Source: Liolophura sinensis (lineage: Eukaryota > Mollusca > Polyplacophora > Chitonida > Chitonidae). Taken from it: a DNA stretch of 64,000 nt. The position numbers and the translations under genes were made by a program. The stretch's first letter is position 1. Each line of letters begins with the position of its first letter. Positions 45,540-57,249 of this stretch are shown in pieces. Under the pieces are notes generated by a model. It saw only the letters and a list, made by a program, of their open reading frames with translations. It searched no databases and was not told where the DNA came from. The stretch lies in contig NC_088297.1 of NCBI RefSeq assembly GCF_032854445.1, forward strand, positions 18,365,127 through 18,429,126, read 5' to 3'.

Positions 45540-45785
45540 TTTCTTAATTCTTCCATTTTAGTTGACGGCTGGTATACGAATATGTGTTTTGATAGATAAT
45601 CGGAGAAATGCAGCCTCTTGTCAGTATAATCATGAGGCTTACAGTATTGACAGTAAAACCAGAGGAGCATGATAATATGATAGCTGACTCATGATCACGC
45701 GTAATCGGGGAAGTACAGCCTCCTGTCAATTTGCTTTATTTAGGGTTTTATTTCAACACTTCGTGTAAGTGCTTAACAGTAGCAA
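45540..45785 (-). repeat. Dispersed repeat family B, copy 10
   Basis: ACAGTAAAACCAGAGGAGCA, GATAATATGATAGCTGACTC, ACGCGTAATCGGGGAAGTAC and TTCAACACTTCGTGTAAGTG complement family B landmarks. A partial second copy of the end (CGAATATGTG..ATCGGAGAAATGCAGCC) precedes it. Confidence 0.65.
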
Positions 45786-46568
45786 AGTAATCCCCCGTTA
45801 GCATCATGCTACACCAATGTTTGTTTACTGTATTTCATGTAAAGTTGGGTAGTTAAAAATTCCCTTTCGAAAGCAGAGACGTTAAAATAATGATTTTGAT
45901 ACTTATTTAATGTGTATCTGAGAAAAATTAATCAAACTTTAAAAAGCTAAAAACCTCTTAAAAGACACATGAAGGTTGATGAATTGTTAGAATCAAGGAA
46001 AACGTAAAACTTGAAAAATCCTAAAGTTTATGTGAAATAGATTAAAATAGTCGTTGAGATATTCTTGAATGATATGCATTTTGGAAAAGTACAATATATG
46101 GGGTATAGCATAACTATTGGGCTGCAATCCTTTTCTTGCATGTGCAGAATACAAAGATCTCAAGATTATAACTAAAAGCCGTGTAGTAAGAGAGATACGA
46201 AAATTTAGTATACCCTCATTTTAGAAGCTGGGAAAAGTATCCCTTCCTACACACTGTAAACTCTTCCGAAAGCCAAACTGAGTCCAAGTATATCGCATGT
46301 AAAGACATATTTTCTCACAGACTTTCCATAACACCAGAAAAAAAACTATTTGGTCCAGTGGCAGGGGCGGTGCTAGGTGAGGCCTGGCAACCCACGCACT
46401 ATTAGTTACAGAAAATATAGTGATATTAATGGCAATTTATCAGATGCCATTGGCCTAAAATTAATTAAAATGCTTTGGTGTCCTATCGTTTGTAAATATT
46501 TTCCAACTTTTACTGCAAACATCTTACACGCATAATTTGGTCAACACAGGTCATCATAACAGACGTCC

Positions 46569-47447
46569 ATGATGAGTTGGCGGCGGCCCCTGTTAATCTC
46601 CCTTTCCATCTTGCTTCTGTTCGAAGCATTCGGGTTTCTTCTGATGTTCGAGTCCAGTCAACGTTTAGTTCTTCAAGCCATGCGACCTTTATCCTTTCAC
46701 CGGCTTAAGTTTAGTTTGTGGGAGACTTATCCGAACCCAATGGTCTTGAGGTCAAACGCAACAGGACACAATCTGCCCCTCAGCACCACTCCAGGTGGGC
46801 ATCTTGCAACGGGGCATGCTACCCATGAAGTCCCGGGGCACTGGGTGTCGAAAATGGCATCAGCACGACTCCTTGTGTCTAAAGTTAACTGCCAAGCTCT
46901 TATTCGAGGAGACAAGCATGAGCAAAGTAAGACAGAGGATCTCATGAGAAATGAAAACCGAAAGCCATTGAACGGGGAGGACTATTTCAACATTTGCAAG
47001 AACTGTAGCGAGTTCATTTCCGCAAGAGGATACATAACTATTCCTCTTAGCGCGGAAGAAATGAATTTTCCAATCGCCTATAGTATTCTCATGTACAAAG
47101 ATATCGGAACAGGCGGAGAGATTGCTCAGAGCCATTTACCAGCCTCAGAATTACTACTGTATCCACGTGGACAGAAAGTCGGAGGGATCGATTAAACGAG
47201 GGATGGAAGCCGTGGCGAAGTGTTTTGACAACGTATTTCTTGTGGAGAAACCAGTTGCTGTAGTGTGGGGAAAATTTACGGTCCTAGAAGCAGAACTTCT
47301 CTGTCTGAAGGAATTATGGGCGTACCAAAAGTGGAAATACTTCATCAATCTGACGGGACAGGAATTTCCTCTGAAGACCAACTTTGAGCTTGTGAAAATT
47401 CTAAAGGCTTATAATGGTTCCAACAATCTAGAAGGCACGCGGGGAAG
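46569..47447 (+). CDS. GCNT-like gene, coding exon 1, with a one-base frameshift
   Basis: Encodes the cytoplasmic tip, membrane anchor, stem and first half of the catalytic domain. The start is the first of two adjacent ATGs (46569, 46572). The sequence GGAACAGGCGGAGAGATTG (about 47106-47124) has one base too many: the upstream frame reads KDIGTGGEIAQS and stops at 47195, while the family motif ERLLRAIYQPQ is in the next frame. An extra G at about 47113 explains it. The exon ends AAG before GTAAGT at 47448. N-glycosylation sequons include NATG, NCS and NLT. CATAACAG just upstream could be a splice acceptor for a 5' UTR exon. Confidence 0.92.
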
Positions 47448-50383
47448 GTAAGTGTGTCATCTCTGTTTTCTGCACTTACGTTCATGTGTAATTCAATCAT
47501 TATTTGTATCTAACACTTTTGTAAAAAGCGAAAGATATTCATTTGGATATCTCCGTCCATGCATTTACCGCGCCTTGCTTTATGTGCAGGTATGTTTCAA
47601 AATGTTGTCCGACTTTGGCAAACTTTATTCTTAGGTTTCTTCTGTGTAACCTAGGAGGACGTAAACAAATAACTTATTCATTATGAATTAATTCTCTTAT
47701 TCTCTATCAATAAACAACCAACGCAGCCGCCGCAAGTTCAAGCCCAGTTCATGCTAGCTTCCTCTCTGGCCATTCGTGGAAAGGTCTGACGGCAACCTGC
47801 GGATAGTTGTGGGTTTCCAGCGGTTTCTACCCGGTTTCTTTCTACCATAAAGCTGGCTGCCGTCCTATAAGGGAAATATTCTTGAATAAAAAATATTCTT
47901 GGCATAAAACACCAATCAAATAAATAAATAAATAAATTAAACATTTATTATGTTTAACGTGTTTCTAAATGTAAAGAAATCAATCTGTAAACAGATTCAA
48001 GCTAATTAGTCAACGTGTCATTCACATACCTGAATAGACTAGAGACCCATTTCCCACCCAGCACACGTGTTACCCTATGACAGTCTTTCAAATAAGATCG
48101 CCATCATAAGTAGGGAGGTGTTGTACATGCACGAAAAACAACGGCCATTGATTTCAGTACTGGTCATTTGGTTATGAATCTATGCGTCGAAACAAACATT
48201 CCAAAAACAGCCGTCAACCATTTAGGACGTTCCAGGTCAATAATCGCAAGGCCAATTCAATAAACAACAAATTGCACAAAACACCGAAGAACTAAGATAA
48301 TATATAAAGTACAACAATAAGACGTTATCGTGAAAAGAGAAGCAGTCAGCAGTTACCAATGCTGTTAGAAAGAAACAATGCATATTCTAGGCGACTGACA
48401 TCAGTGTTCCAATCGTGTATTATGCTAGAATATAAATTGTCGATAATAAACTGTGCATCTCATTTGCGATTTGATTGCAATTTTTAATATATCTAACGTG
48501 GCGAGCTACACGCGATGAATATACAGCCCCTAGCCTTGGGTTAAGCGGGATCAGACACAGTCATGAAGTAGAGTATCACAGATTCTGGAAGTCCTATCCC
48601 TATTTACTTACAACAAAGTTATGCTCATTGTACAGTCGTTCTGACTTTTCACCAAATTGGCGTTGTTGCACGTGCTGGACAAGCATGTCAGCAAGCATTT
48701 ACTGCTGTAAAATGCACAGAAAGCGAGCGCACACTGACTTCAACAACACTGCGCACATAAGATTGTTGGTTTATGGCGTGCATCATCTATGTTTTGGCTT
48801 TGAAAACGCCAAATATTCTAATTCACTCATTCACTCACGGATTGTTGGTTCTGCTGGTAATGAATAACCTACATAACATATAGACTGATATAGCATTTGT
48901 AAGTATGGACTTTTGCATGTGCTTTATTCTATACCTAATGCTGGTCAGTGTATATAGTAACTCACAACATAGCGAGTACATAACACAGAGTATAGAACTG
49001 AATATGTCTTAACATGTATCTGCAGAGCTAATACAGACCGTTGGAAGAATGCTGGCCCCCCACCGCACGGGATCATTCCCACTAAGGGGGCTGTCCACAT
49101 CACAGCCTCAAGGGGGTACGTCGACTTTCTTCTACACAATCAAACTGCCTTGGACTTTCTGGAGTGGGTGAAGAAGACGCGAGTTCCCGATGAAACGTTT
49201 TTCGCATCATTAAACCACAATCCCTTTCTGGAAGTTCCAGGTTCCTATAAAGGTAATGTGACTTAAGTGTACCACATGCAAAAATAAACTAGAATCCTCA
49301 TCTGGGAGACCCTGGTCTTTTCGGAGGTAATGTGACTTAAGTGAACCACACGTGAAAATAAACAATAATCGTCACCTGGGAGATTCAGGGTATTTTTAAA
49401 GGTGATGTTAGCCAAGCCAACAAGTAAAAAATAAACCAAAATCTTCACGATGGTATTACATAATTTTATGTAGCTAATGTGAATCATTGCCATTGATACT
49501 AGTGGGTTTCCCCCGGTCTCTGGCCGTTATTAGTCTCACCATAATGCTGGCGGTGTCGTATACGTGAGATACTCTTGATTACGGCGTAAATCTCTAGTCA
49601 AAAAATAAACAAATCAGTGAAAAATAAACCGTTCTGCCAATTCCAGATTATGAAATTTTAGGGGACCACATACGCAAAATAAGCCACAAATCTGATCTTA
49701 TCTTATATTGCTTTTTAATACAGGTAATATTCAATGATGAACTAAAACAAAAACAAAACATGCTCGCCATCTGTATACCTGCGTGTCTAAATGGCGCTAT
49801 TCATCAGTTCTGTGTAACTATTTGCCATGTATCACACTGTCGTCGCTGCTCGGATTTTATCATACGCTGTTGTCTTTTTTGATACAGGCAATGTGATTTT
49901 CTCACACTAGATGAGACAGATAACTGTTAGTCCCTGTCGCGCAAGCCAAAGCTATACGTTTTGGTTGCTATTAATCTCTTACATCTACATGAACTCAAAC
50001 GTCTAAGGCCTTCAGCTTTAACCTGTTATAAAATTTTCCCTTTCTTATTTATTTTATTATCTTTCACAGGCACTCCGGAAAGTAATTTTGAAAATTACCA
50101 GTTTCTCACACGTTTCAAGATCTGGGCAGGCACCAAGCTTTGGAAACTCTGTACTGGTAAATTTACACGAGGAATCTGTATCTTTGGAGTAAAAGATTTG
50201 CCCGTTCTGACATCACAACGGCATCTGTTTGCCAATAAATTCCACTGGGACTATCAGCCTTACGTATTGGATTGTCTGGAGGAATGGCACTTCAACAAAA
50301 CAATAGACCAAGCTGTGCACAAGTCAAATTTTGATGTGTCTTTTTACAAAAACATGAGTTTTGTGAAAAACAAGGTGACCTAA
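46569..50383 (+). CDS. Beta-1,6-N-acetylglucosaminyltransferase (GT14, GCNT-like), three coding exons
   Basis: A Golgi type II membrane enzyme that would add GlcNAc in beta-1,6 linkage to make core-2 or I-type branches on glycans. Joining 46569-47447, 49026-49252 and 50070-50383, and discounting one inserted base near 47113, gives 472 residues, near the usual length. Residues 8-27 (LLISLSILLLFEAFGFLLMF) form the signal anchor. The catalytic part opens at FPIAYSILMYKDI, followed by LLRAIYQPQNYYCIHVD, the family hallmark, and WKYFINLTGQEFPLKTN. P..PDE (E at about 349) holds the probable catalytic base. CTGKFTRGICIFGVKDL and the HLFANKF end are also typical. Splice sites are canonical and in phase. 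Which branch of the GCNT family cannot be told. Confidence 0.93.
47706..47940 (+). mobile_element. SINE2 in intron 1 of the GCNT-like gene
   Basis: The 5' head is mostly lost (AACGCAGCCGCCGCAAGTTC). The body is TTCATGCTAGCTTCCTCTCT, GGCAACCTGCGGATAGTTGT, GGTTTCTTTCTACCATAAAG and GGCATAAAACACCAATCAAA, with an (AAAT)n tail. It is in the gene's sense orientation. Confidence 0.85.
48175..48600 (+). repeat. Family A, copy 4, in intron 1 of the GCNT-like gene (with TATA-like box)
   Basis: Full set of landmarks: TCTATGCGTCGAAACAAACA, GGACGTTCCAGGTCAATAAT, TATATAAAGTACAACAATAA, AAAGAGAAGCAGTCAGCAGT, ATGCTAGAATATAAATTGTC and TTTAATATATCTAACGTGGC, ending TCATGAAGTAGAGTATCACA. The TATA-like box is in the sense direction of the host gene. 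Confidence 0.8.
49026..49252 (+). CDS. GCNT-like gene, coding exon 2
   Basis: 227 nt, preceded by the acceptor GTATCTGCAG and followed by GTAATG. Its first base completes the codon split at exon 1 (AG+A, Arg). It encodes GPPPHGIIPTKGAVHITASR, GYVDFLLHNQTALDFLEWVK and VPDETFFASLNHNP. The PDE motif contains the glutamate taken as the catalytic base in core-2 enzymes. The exon ends with one base of a Gly codon. Its exact 3' boundary is supported by frame continuity into exon 3, although similar donors repeat downstream. Confidence 0.93.
49241..49412 (+). repeat. Three tandem copies (~74 bp) of the exon 2/intron 2 boundary
   Basis: AAAGGTAATGTGACTTAAGT (donor at 49253), GGAGGTAATGTGACTTAAGT (donor at 49327) and AAAGGTGATGTTAGCCAAG (donor at 49402) follow each other at 74-75 bp spacing. 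The connecting sequence CTGGGAGA.CC/TC.GG resembles the end of exon 2 (CTGGAAGTTCCAGG). Weaker echoes continue near 49470 and 49720. Confidence 0.75.
49498..49615 (+). mobile_element. SINE2 fragment in intron 2 of the GCNT-like gene
   Basis: TAGTGGGTTTCCCCCGGTCT, CTCACCATAATGCTGGCGGT and GATTACGGCGTAAATCTCTA, with an AAAAAATAAACAAA tail. It is headless. Confidence 0.75.
49775..49885 (+). repeat. Family B end in intron 2 of the GCNT-like gene
   Basis: TGTGTAACTATTTGCCATGT, ATCACACTGTCGTCGCTGCT and CGGATTTTATCATACGCTGT match the last 100 bp of family B. Confidence 0.65.
50070..50383 (+). CDS. GCNT-like gene, coding exon 3 and stop
   Basis: It follows the acceptor TTATTATCTTTCACAG with a good pyrimidine tract. 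It completes the Gly codon and encodes TPESNFENYQFLTRFKIWAG, KLWKLCTGKFTRGICIFGVK, LTSQRHLFANKFHWDYQPYV and a CLEEWHFNK segment, ending FVKNKVT with TAA at 50381. The cysteines in CTGK, GICIF and DCLEEW correspond to conserved disulphide cysteines of the family. An ATG at 49961 in the same frame upstream is intronic. Confidence 0.93.
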
Positions 50384-50424
50384 CGCTTTACGAGTGAAAA
50401 GCCAAATATTCGTTTCCATCATCT

Positions 50425-50430
50425 AATAAA
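50425..50430 (+). terminator. Polyadenylation signal of the GCNT-like gene
   Basis: CTAATAAAGTTTAAG contains AATAAA 42 nt after the stop codon, giving a very short 3' UTR if used. Confidence 0.6.
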
Positions 50431-50439
50431 GTTTAAGTA

Positions 50440-52800
50440 ATCTAATTAAAGGGATGGAGCTAGAGGATCTAGATTGTTACTACTTAGGCATTTCAATGGA
50501 GAGTTAAAGAAACCCAATAAGGAGGGAAACGGGTCTGTGCTGGGTGTTTTATTGGTTACGTACTCTTCATGTTGTACTGTCTTATATTGTGATTGTCAGT
50601 TAATTAAGCGCGGTTTCAGCATTACAACAGTATGCTTTTTGTGCCATTTTACTTTTTCCAATCACCCCACACTAATGAGTAGCGTTGTGACAAAGCCTTT
50701 TGCGGGATGAATTCCAGAGGGTCTTATTGTACTTAATGCTTAAAATTGCTTATTGCTCAACCCCAAGGTGTGATGTGAAATTCTGCTATACTTAAGCATG
50801 TTTTATTCTAGCCCTTAGGACTGTGATTATATATGCTATCACAGCCCTGTCTTGTTCCATACGCTTGCCTTGAACACCTCTGTGCTTCCATTGCTGGCTT
50901 CAGTATGCTACTGCTTGGCGCCAAATAATTTGTCTGTCCTTGGTCACAGTCGTCTCAGCTATCAATTCCAAGTGTCAAATCTAGTAAACCCACACAAGCA
51001 TGAAACTAATAGGTTAAACTTATGATTTTAAGAATGTGTAAGTTTACTAAATTTTGTTGATCATTTATATGAAATTGTACCGACAAAATATAATAATGCC
51101 TTGAAATTGTGACATTTGTGTGTAGCCTACATGGATTATCATGTACCGTTCAAGATAAGAACTGTGGTCGTGTGACATAAGATGATATTGTCTTGAAGTT
51201 TGAGGGTCAGTGTGACATTTGTGGTGAATCATCTACTGTTCAAGCATTGATAAAAATTGTGGTAGTGTTTAAAACTGCAGTCACGCTAGTATCGATCTAG
51301 TTTAATTCATACAAACTTTTCAAAAAGCGTTCAGATCGAACTAGTATCACATAGAGAGGCGGTCACATCGGAAGCACTGAACTGGTTCACTCTAGTTTAA
51401 CCAGTTTCTTGTGATTGGTTGATTTGATCATATAATGCGTTCACCATTTAAGCTGCGTTTTATGTGAATTCCTTTCCAATATTTTTTGTTACTTTCGCTC
51501 CTATAAGACATTTCTTATTATGCTGGGAAAATGCGCAGGGCCAGCGGAAACGCACGACCTTGGACGGGTGACTGGTAAGCCTTCCCATATATGACCTGAG
51601 AGGAGGCCAGCCAGAGCAGGGCTTGAACTCAGAGCAACTGCATTGATTATTTTGCATAAAATGGCAAGAGAATCCAGCAACAAAGGAACCATCACCTTGT
51701 CGCCAATGCCCATGAATGCAAGAAAATTAGAAATTTCATAGCCTAATGCCATTGTTTGTTGACGGTAACAACTCTGTCACAAAAAATTTAATCAGTTGGT
51801 AGTGAAATATTTTTTCTTCTTGTACGCTGATGAAAAGATAAGAATTTAGATATGAAATTAACATGGAGAGAAATATGACAATAAATGTATCTAAAGTTTC
51901 AAACCGCTACTCCTTCTATAGATTTTCTCCGATTTTCAACTAAACTGGGTTGAAGTGTAGTCTAATCAAAATTCATTCTTCATGCACCATATGTCTGTTT
52001 ATCCAGCATATGCTAATATTTCTTTCAAATTGCTGGCAGTTATTGTTCCAATATTTGTCCAGTTTGAAGAATACTTGATACAGTTAAATCAAGATACATA
52101 TTTTGTAGTATTGGTTTTCAATGTTGATTGTTCATTGTCCACTATTTGTACCTGATCTTATAATCGACTCTGTGATTACTTTGTTCTAGCCAGTAGTCCT
52201 ACAGTCTCATCATAAACTCTGTTGAGAAATACATGGGTTCACCCTGATTGTGCCATAAACAAAGACATAACCATTGTCATTTGTATTGCCCCACTTGGCA
52301 CATTGGAGAAAGAATACAGGATCTGTTAGCCCGAGAGTGTTTGGCTAATCTCCCTTCAGCGTGATGCATTCTTGGGTGGACTTTAAGGGCATGTATATTG
52401 CCCTGCCTCAAGAAAATAAACATGGATGGAAAGACCTGTTGTCTTCTTGCTGTCAACAGATGACGTCAAAATTACCAATCATGACCAAAACTCAAGTCAA
52501 TTAAATAGACCTACCCATTGTTGACAAGAAACTCTTTTACAGGGGAACAAGTCATTAATAGCCTTTATTTTAACAGAAACGTTCACATGCCGTTAAACAT
52601 TGCAGCACAGTATTTTCTACAAGAGGCCAACGTCTAAACTGTAATACATTTCATGGTGTGAAAACAAATTGCAATAAAAGCAAAATGCCAAAAAATAATG
52701 AATCTTTGGAGTTGGCAGCAAATGGACTTCTGGATGATGCATATTATATAAGTGGACACATGTAAAAGTAAATACAATCCATACTCCTTTTAATCATATT
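50440..52800. other. Intergenic stretch; one SINE2 fragment
   Basis: No genes recognised. A minus-strand SINE2 scrap lies at 51535-51655 (GGGAAAATGCGCAGGGCCAG, ACGCACGACCTTGGACGGGT, CCATATATGACCTGAGAGGA, GGGCTTGAACTCAGAGCAAC). The remainder is AT-rich and apparently unique. Confidence 0.5.
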
Positions 52801-52904
52801 TAATAACTGTTCGAAAATCCTGTTGGTATGAAAAAGTAAAATTAATTTTTTTTTAATTTTCATTAATCTCTCTTCCATTTTCCTTCACCTGCCCTCCTGT
52901 TCTT

Positions 52905-53024
52905 TCACTGCTTGTTGTCTTCTCTCTTCTGCTTCAAAAAAAACTTTTCTTCCATCACTTTAGTAAATTTAGAAAACATGACGTCTGTGAAGTCTTCCTG
53001 CTTTTTTCCTCGCTTGCGTTTCAT
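52905..53024 (-). CDS. Possible terminal exon of a Myb/SANT-like protein
   Basis: The minus-strand frame encodes MKRKRGKKQEDFTDVMFSKF and then TKVMEEKFFLKQKREDNKQ with a stop. That is a basic cluster followed by an amphipathic helix rich in F, E and K, as at the C-terminus of Myb/SANT-like proteins associated with Harbinger transposons. TTATTAATTTAAAG just upstream could serve as acceptor. If real, the upstream exon may be 57418-57666, 4.4 kb away. The frame is short and the linkage unproven. Confidence 0.35.
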   Translation of the reverse strand: MKRKRGKKQEDFTDVMFSKFTKVMEEKFFLKQKREDNKQ

Positions 53025-53029
53025 CTTTA

Positions 53030-55390
53030 AATTAATAAAAAAATATAAATGAAGTTAAATGCATCGTATGAGGCACATAATGCTTCCCTGTAACTATATG
53101 CTACAGACATAAATAATTGAAGAAACCATAAATTCAAGATAATTTTCAGACCTATTATTTAGTAGTGTAGATTTAGTATATGTTAAGTTGAAGAAGAAGA
53201 TAATTAATGTTATGTGAGCAGGCTTACCAGCTGGGGATGTGAACGAGCGATCATTGGGTTTCAAATCCACGTGTCTAACCACTAGAAAATTCCATCCAGC
53301 CTGGATGTAGAAAGCGTTTATATACCACTATGTCACAGTTACTTGACGATCTGTTAAAGCGCCAGCGGAAGATCTCTCCATTGAAGCAACAGTGGCCTGG
53401 GGTTGAATGGCTGATCTTTCCCCAATGTCCCTATCAATGGCATGATAAAAATCGAATGTTTGCCAGCTGTTGCCTGTAAGGAGGACGGCTTAAACAGTGA
53501 ATACATGAAGGTATATAACTTATCTCTCAGGACAGTGTGGAAACATTTTTTTGCATTTTTTAAGCTTTCCAAAAAATCTATGACATACTATTTCTTCAAG
53601 TAAATTACTTTTCCCAGGTACGGGAAATATATATAATAAAAGTAAATACATATTTTAACGAGGTTACAAATAACGGTCTCCCTCGCTGCACGTATCACCC
53701 ACACTACATACAGTCCCTCCATCACCATCACAAATCCACAGAAATCTTACCTGATTTAATGTTTAAATCCTTGCACTTACATGTTCATGTGTCCTGGTCA
53801 TGCATTGTGGCCATTCCTAGTCCATGGACCAGACATGATATTGGTACCATGTGAGGTGGAAAAACCTAACTAACATGTTATAGGGTCAGTAGAAGTCAAT
53901 TAAGACATGATAGCCTTCTTGCAATGGTAGCTTTATCTCAAATTTTGATAAAATAAAAAAATCACCTTATAAAGCGTTGCGTAAATTACAAAAAACAAGA
54001 GAAACGTCAATGTATCGTGGATTCTTAGTTTATAATATAATAAAACCAATTTAAAAGAGTGCTTGGATTGTTTATGAAGCAAGAAAAATTTAGCAGTCCA
54101 CATGTATTGGATATTCAACAGACGTGTATATTTACATTTCACATTTACAAGGTCTTCAGGTGGGTTGAGAACAGTTTATCAACAGTTTAAATTGTAATTC
54201 GTCAACCTTATCACATGTTTGCAAGGTGTTTTTAAGTATATTCTGCAGGCAATATCCTGTGTAGACCGATAAACCTATAGAATTCCGGTGTTCCCAAGCT
54301 GTGTACTTCTTTTTTTCGCTCCCGTTATTACGAGGTACTTAAGGTAAATTAGCCCTGGTAAGTAAACGTTCGTGTCATTTCTTTACCTGTCACCAAGAAG
54401 GCTAAAAACTACAATGACAGGGCAAACCTCTTTCATCAGAAGTTTTGACTTTTCCATCAAGAATACTGGTAATTTAAAGTTCCCCCAAGTGCTAAGATTA
54501 AGGGCTAAATTATTTCTGAATACACTTCGTAGAGTGTAAATATATACTTTGAAGTTGAAGTTTGAAAAAGGAAAAAAAAACACCAAGTGTATCTCAGACA
54601 ATATTTTTTTTTCAATTTTTACAACATAGTAAGTGGTCTTTTCTAACTATATTGTAAACAGTGATGTCATATAAGGAGTTTACCACTTGATTAATGCAGA
54701 CTGCTAAACTACTACATAAAAATGCAGAGACATACGTGTATAGAGCCATAAATGCATTGAGCGGATCCCGAAGCAAATTATTTCTTTGTAATTGTTATAT
54801 CATTCGTTTTTGAAGACACATCCATGCAGATGGAGCAGATGAGTGTCATTCATTGTTTTTGACGATAACTGTGAATCCCTGATATCGAGAGAAGACAGGA
54901 TTCGTGGATCATTCTTCGACGAGCGTTGGACATCAGGTAGCAGGAGTTGAACATGAACAAGTTTCAAAAATGTAACATGACTCAGTCGCATTTTCAGCAT
55001 GACAAAGACTTGACTGTACTATACAAAGACGCTTGTGATTAATCTGTAACTATCACTTCAACAAAATTTTCTAGGAACACACCAACTACTTCCAGGACGT
55101 TTCACCCGAAACGTGTTTTGATCGATCTCAACACATTAGCTCTTTAGAGATGAGGTTGAGCGCACACTACCCCAACGGTAAGGCAGACAAATATGTGTCA
55201 AGGATTATCATGCAGGTGCAGTTTTGTAATGGACGAAAACATCTCCTATCCACTTTGCTTAGGTAGGTGTAGACAGCAACATGCTTACAACAGCGACACA
55301 AACACTTGACCAAAGAATCTTTGCCCTACACAAGACGGACATCGATCCGGCAGTCGTGCATTAGAGGGAGTGAGTAAGTACTCAAGGTTT
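53030..55390. other. No recognisable gene
   Basis: AT-rich DNA. If the two Myb/SANT-like exons belong together, this would be part of their intron. A frame at 54800-55000 (minus) starts MLKMRLSHVTFLKLVHVQLL but has no recognisable domain. GGGTTTCAAATCC at about 53257 is a lone B-box-like motif. Confidence 0.4.
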
Positions 55391-55414
55391 AACGTTGTAC
55401 TTTACAATTTTCCA

Positions 55415-55595
55415 CGGATGATTGCTTGGAGTTTAACGTCCTGCTGAACAATTTTTCAGTCATATGACGAGGACGGAATCCCTAGGGTGTATGAAACGCG
55501 CCTCCTTTCGGGACAAGTAAACCCCCCCCCCCCCCCCCCCACCGCCGGGCCATCATACTGATACGAGAGAACTAGTCGCTGCACTACCCCCTTAA
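55415..55595 (-). mobile_element. SINE1 fragment with a poly(C) expansion
   Basis: GCTTGGAGTTTAACGTCCTG, CAATTTTTCAGTCATATGAC, then GTATGAAACGCGCCTCCTTT match the 3' half of SINE1 in minus orientation. A run of 19 C (55522-55540) sits where SINE1 normally has CCGCCCCGCCCTGCCA. It ends CTAGTCGCTGCACTACCCCC. Confidence 0.8.
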
Positions 55596-57249
55596 TCATT
55601 CATTTATTTCTTCAGAGATAGTGCAGGGGAGGAACAAAAGGAGACTATATAGGAGTTAATGATAACATTCAGTAAAAAGCCCTTCTAAATCAAAAAGGGC
55701 AAATTTAACATCAAGTTCAAGGATTAACCACTCTATTTTGTTTTTGGGATAAGAAGAGAAATCTTCTCCTCTCCAGACAGCTTGACTTTGCAACGGACCA
55801 ATGACTGCCAACACACAGGGTTCCGTAACTGAAATCCCCATGCAATTGTTATGAGCGCAGAGGTCAACGGTTCTAATGACGAACACCAACTTCCATTTTT
55901 GAGGGTCTTCAGATGTGCCTTGTATTTCATGATCAATGGGAACACCCATTATCCCGTAAATCCTGCGAATTACACAAATTCATCATTGATTATGTTTCTG
56001 TTAAACACACCAAAGTCAAAGTATCACATGTTTGTTGTACTTATCATTAAAAAGGTTGACTGTTATATGAGGGTGTGCAAGTGTTAGCGGTCATGGCAAG
56101 ACACACTTAATTGTTAACACAACTACGACAAAATGCCCTAAAATGTTACAAAACATAAACCTAATGTCTTCTGTCTTTTTCTGGCTTCAAAGAAAATGGC
56201 TTACCAATCTCCCATCCCAGAGAGCGCTAAAATGTCATCTTTAATCATCAAATCGGCCATTACGTTTGAGAAGAATAGCTTGAATTAGTAGAATTTAGAA
56301 AATATTTCTAAAGGTGAACACCCTGATCCTCAGTGGACTGGGGTTTCAAATAGCCATGTTGTTGTATGACTGTTAGCAATATATGATTTAGAACATTGAA
56401 CAATAAGTACTTTTATTAAACAGGATCTAACCCATGCAAAGCTACACCTCTGTAAGGGCTATCATATCCAAACATGAACTAAAGACATATATCAACTTTA
56501 AAATAGTAAGGAGATTTGACCACCCGGGGTACTACTATTATGTGGAATGTATGGCCTTGACCCATGGGCTGCAACCTTCTCACAAACTGCCTTATTTCAG
56601 CTAACTGTATACAGTTTGCACCCGACCATCAGCCCAAATGCCAAGAAAAGCAGTGGTTTTCTCATAAAACCAATTTTACTGTCTGCGATGAACACGAAAT
56701 TCAAAAAATCTCACAAATTGAACATTTTTATTCAGATGCACCAAGAAAAAAAGGCATAAGTTGGCAGTAATTCCCATGTGTCTAATATGACGTAAAATGT
56801 ACGCTCTCGGTATCGAAACCGAAAGCGAGATAGTCGGATCAAGCTTTGAAGATTGAAGCTTTACAGCATGATGGAGTTCGTTGAATACAGCTCATATGCA
56901 AAATTATAGCTTTCAAGTATGTCCCATATTCGTGTAGTAAGGCTCCAAACTTTCAACTTTCGGGCCAAATTTCCCAAGGCACAGCGTGTTTGTTTACAAA
57001 CGACCAGTCCCCGACCACTACCGATGATAGATTCGAATTCATACGGAAATGTAGCCTTGTGGTCATGCAGAATAGCTGCCAATCAAAGTGCCGGTAGACC
57101 AGAAAGGCGATAATTTTCCTCTGAGTTATGATGAGTGCCTAAGTTACTTTTATTTCGTCTTACTTGTATTTGAAAACTATTCGTAAACGGGTAATAAGGC
57201 AAGACTATCTCATAATCTAGCAGTGCGTTCCAGAACGTGTAAAGCAGGG

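Noticed and set aside
46569-47195. A 208-residue protein ending QKVGGID taken as a complete gene
   Set aside because: The last ~25 residues are out of frame relative to the GT14 family; the true continuation is in the next frame.
49961-50383. A separate 140-codon gene starting MVAINLLHLH
   Set aside because: Its first ~36 codons are intron; the glycosyltransferase sequence starts at the acceptor at 50069/50070.
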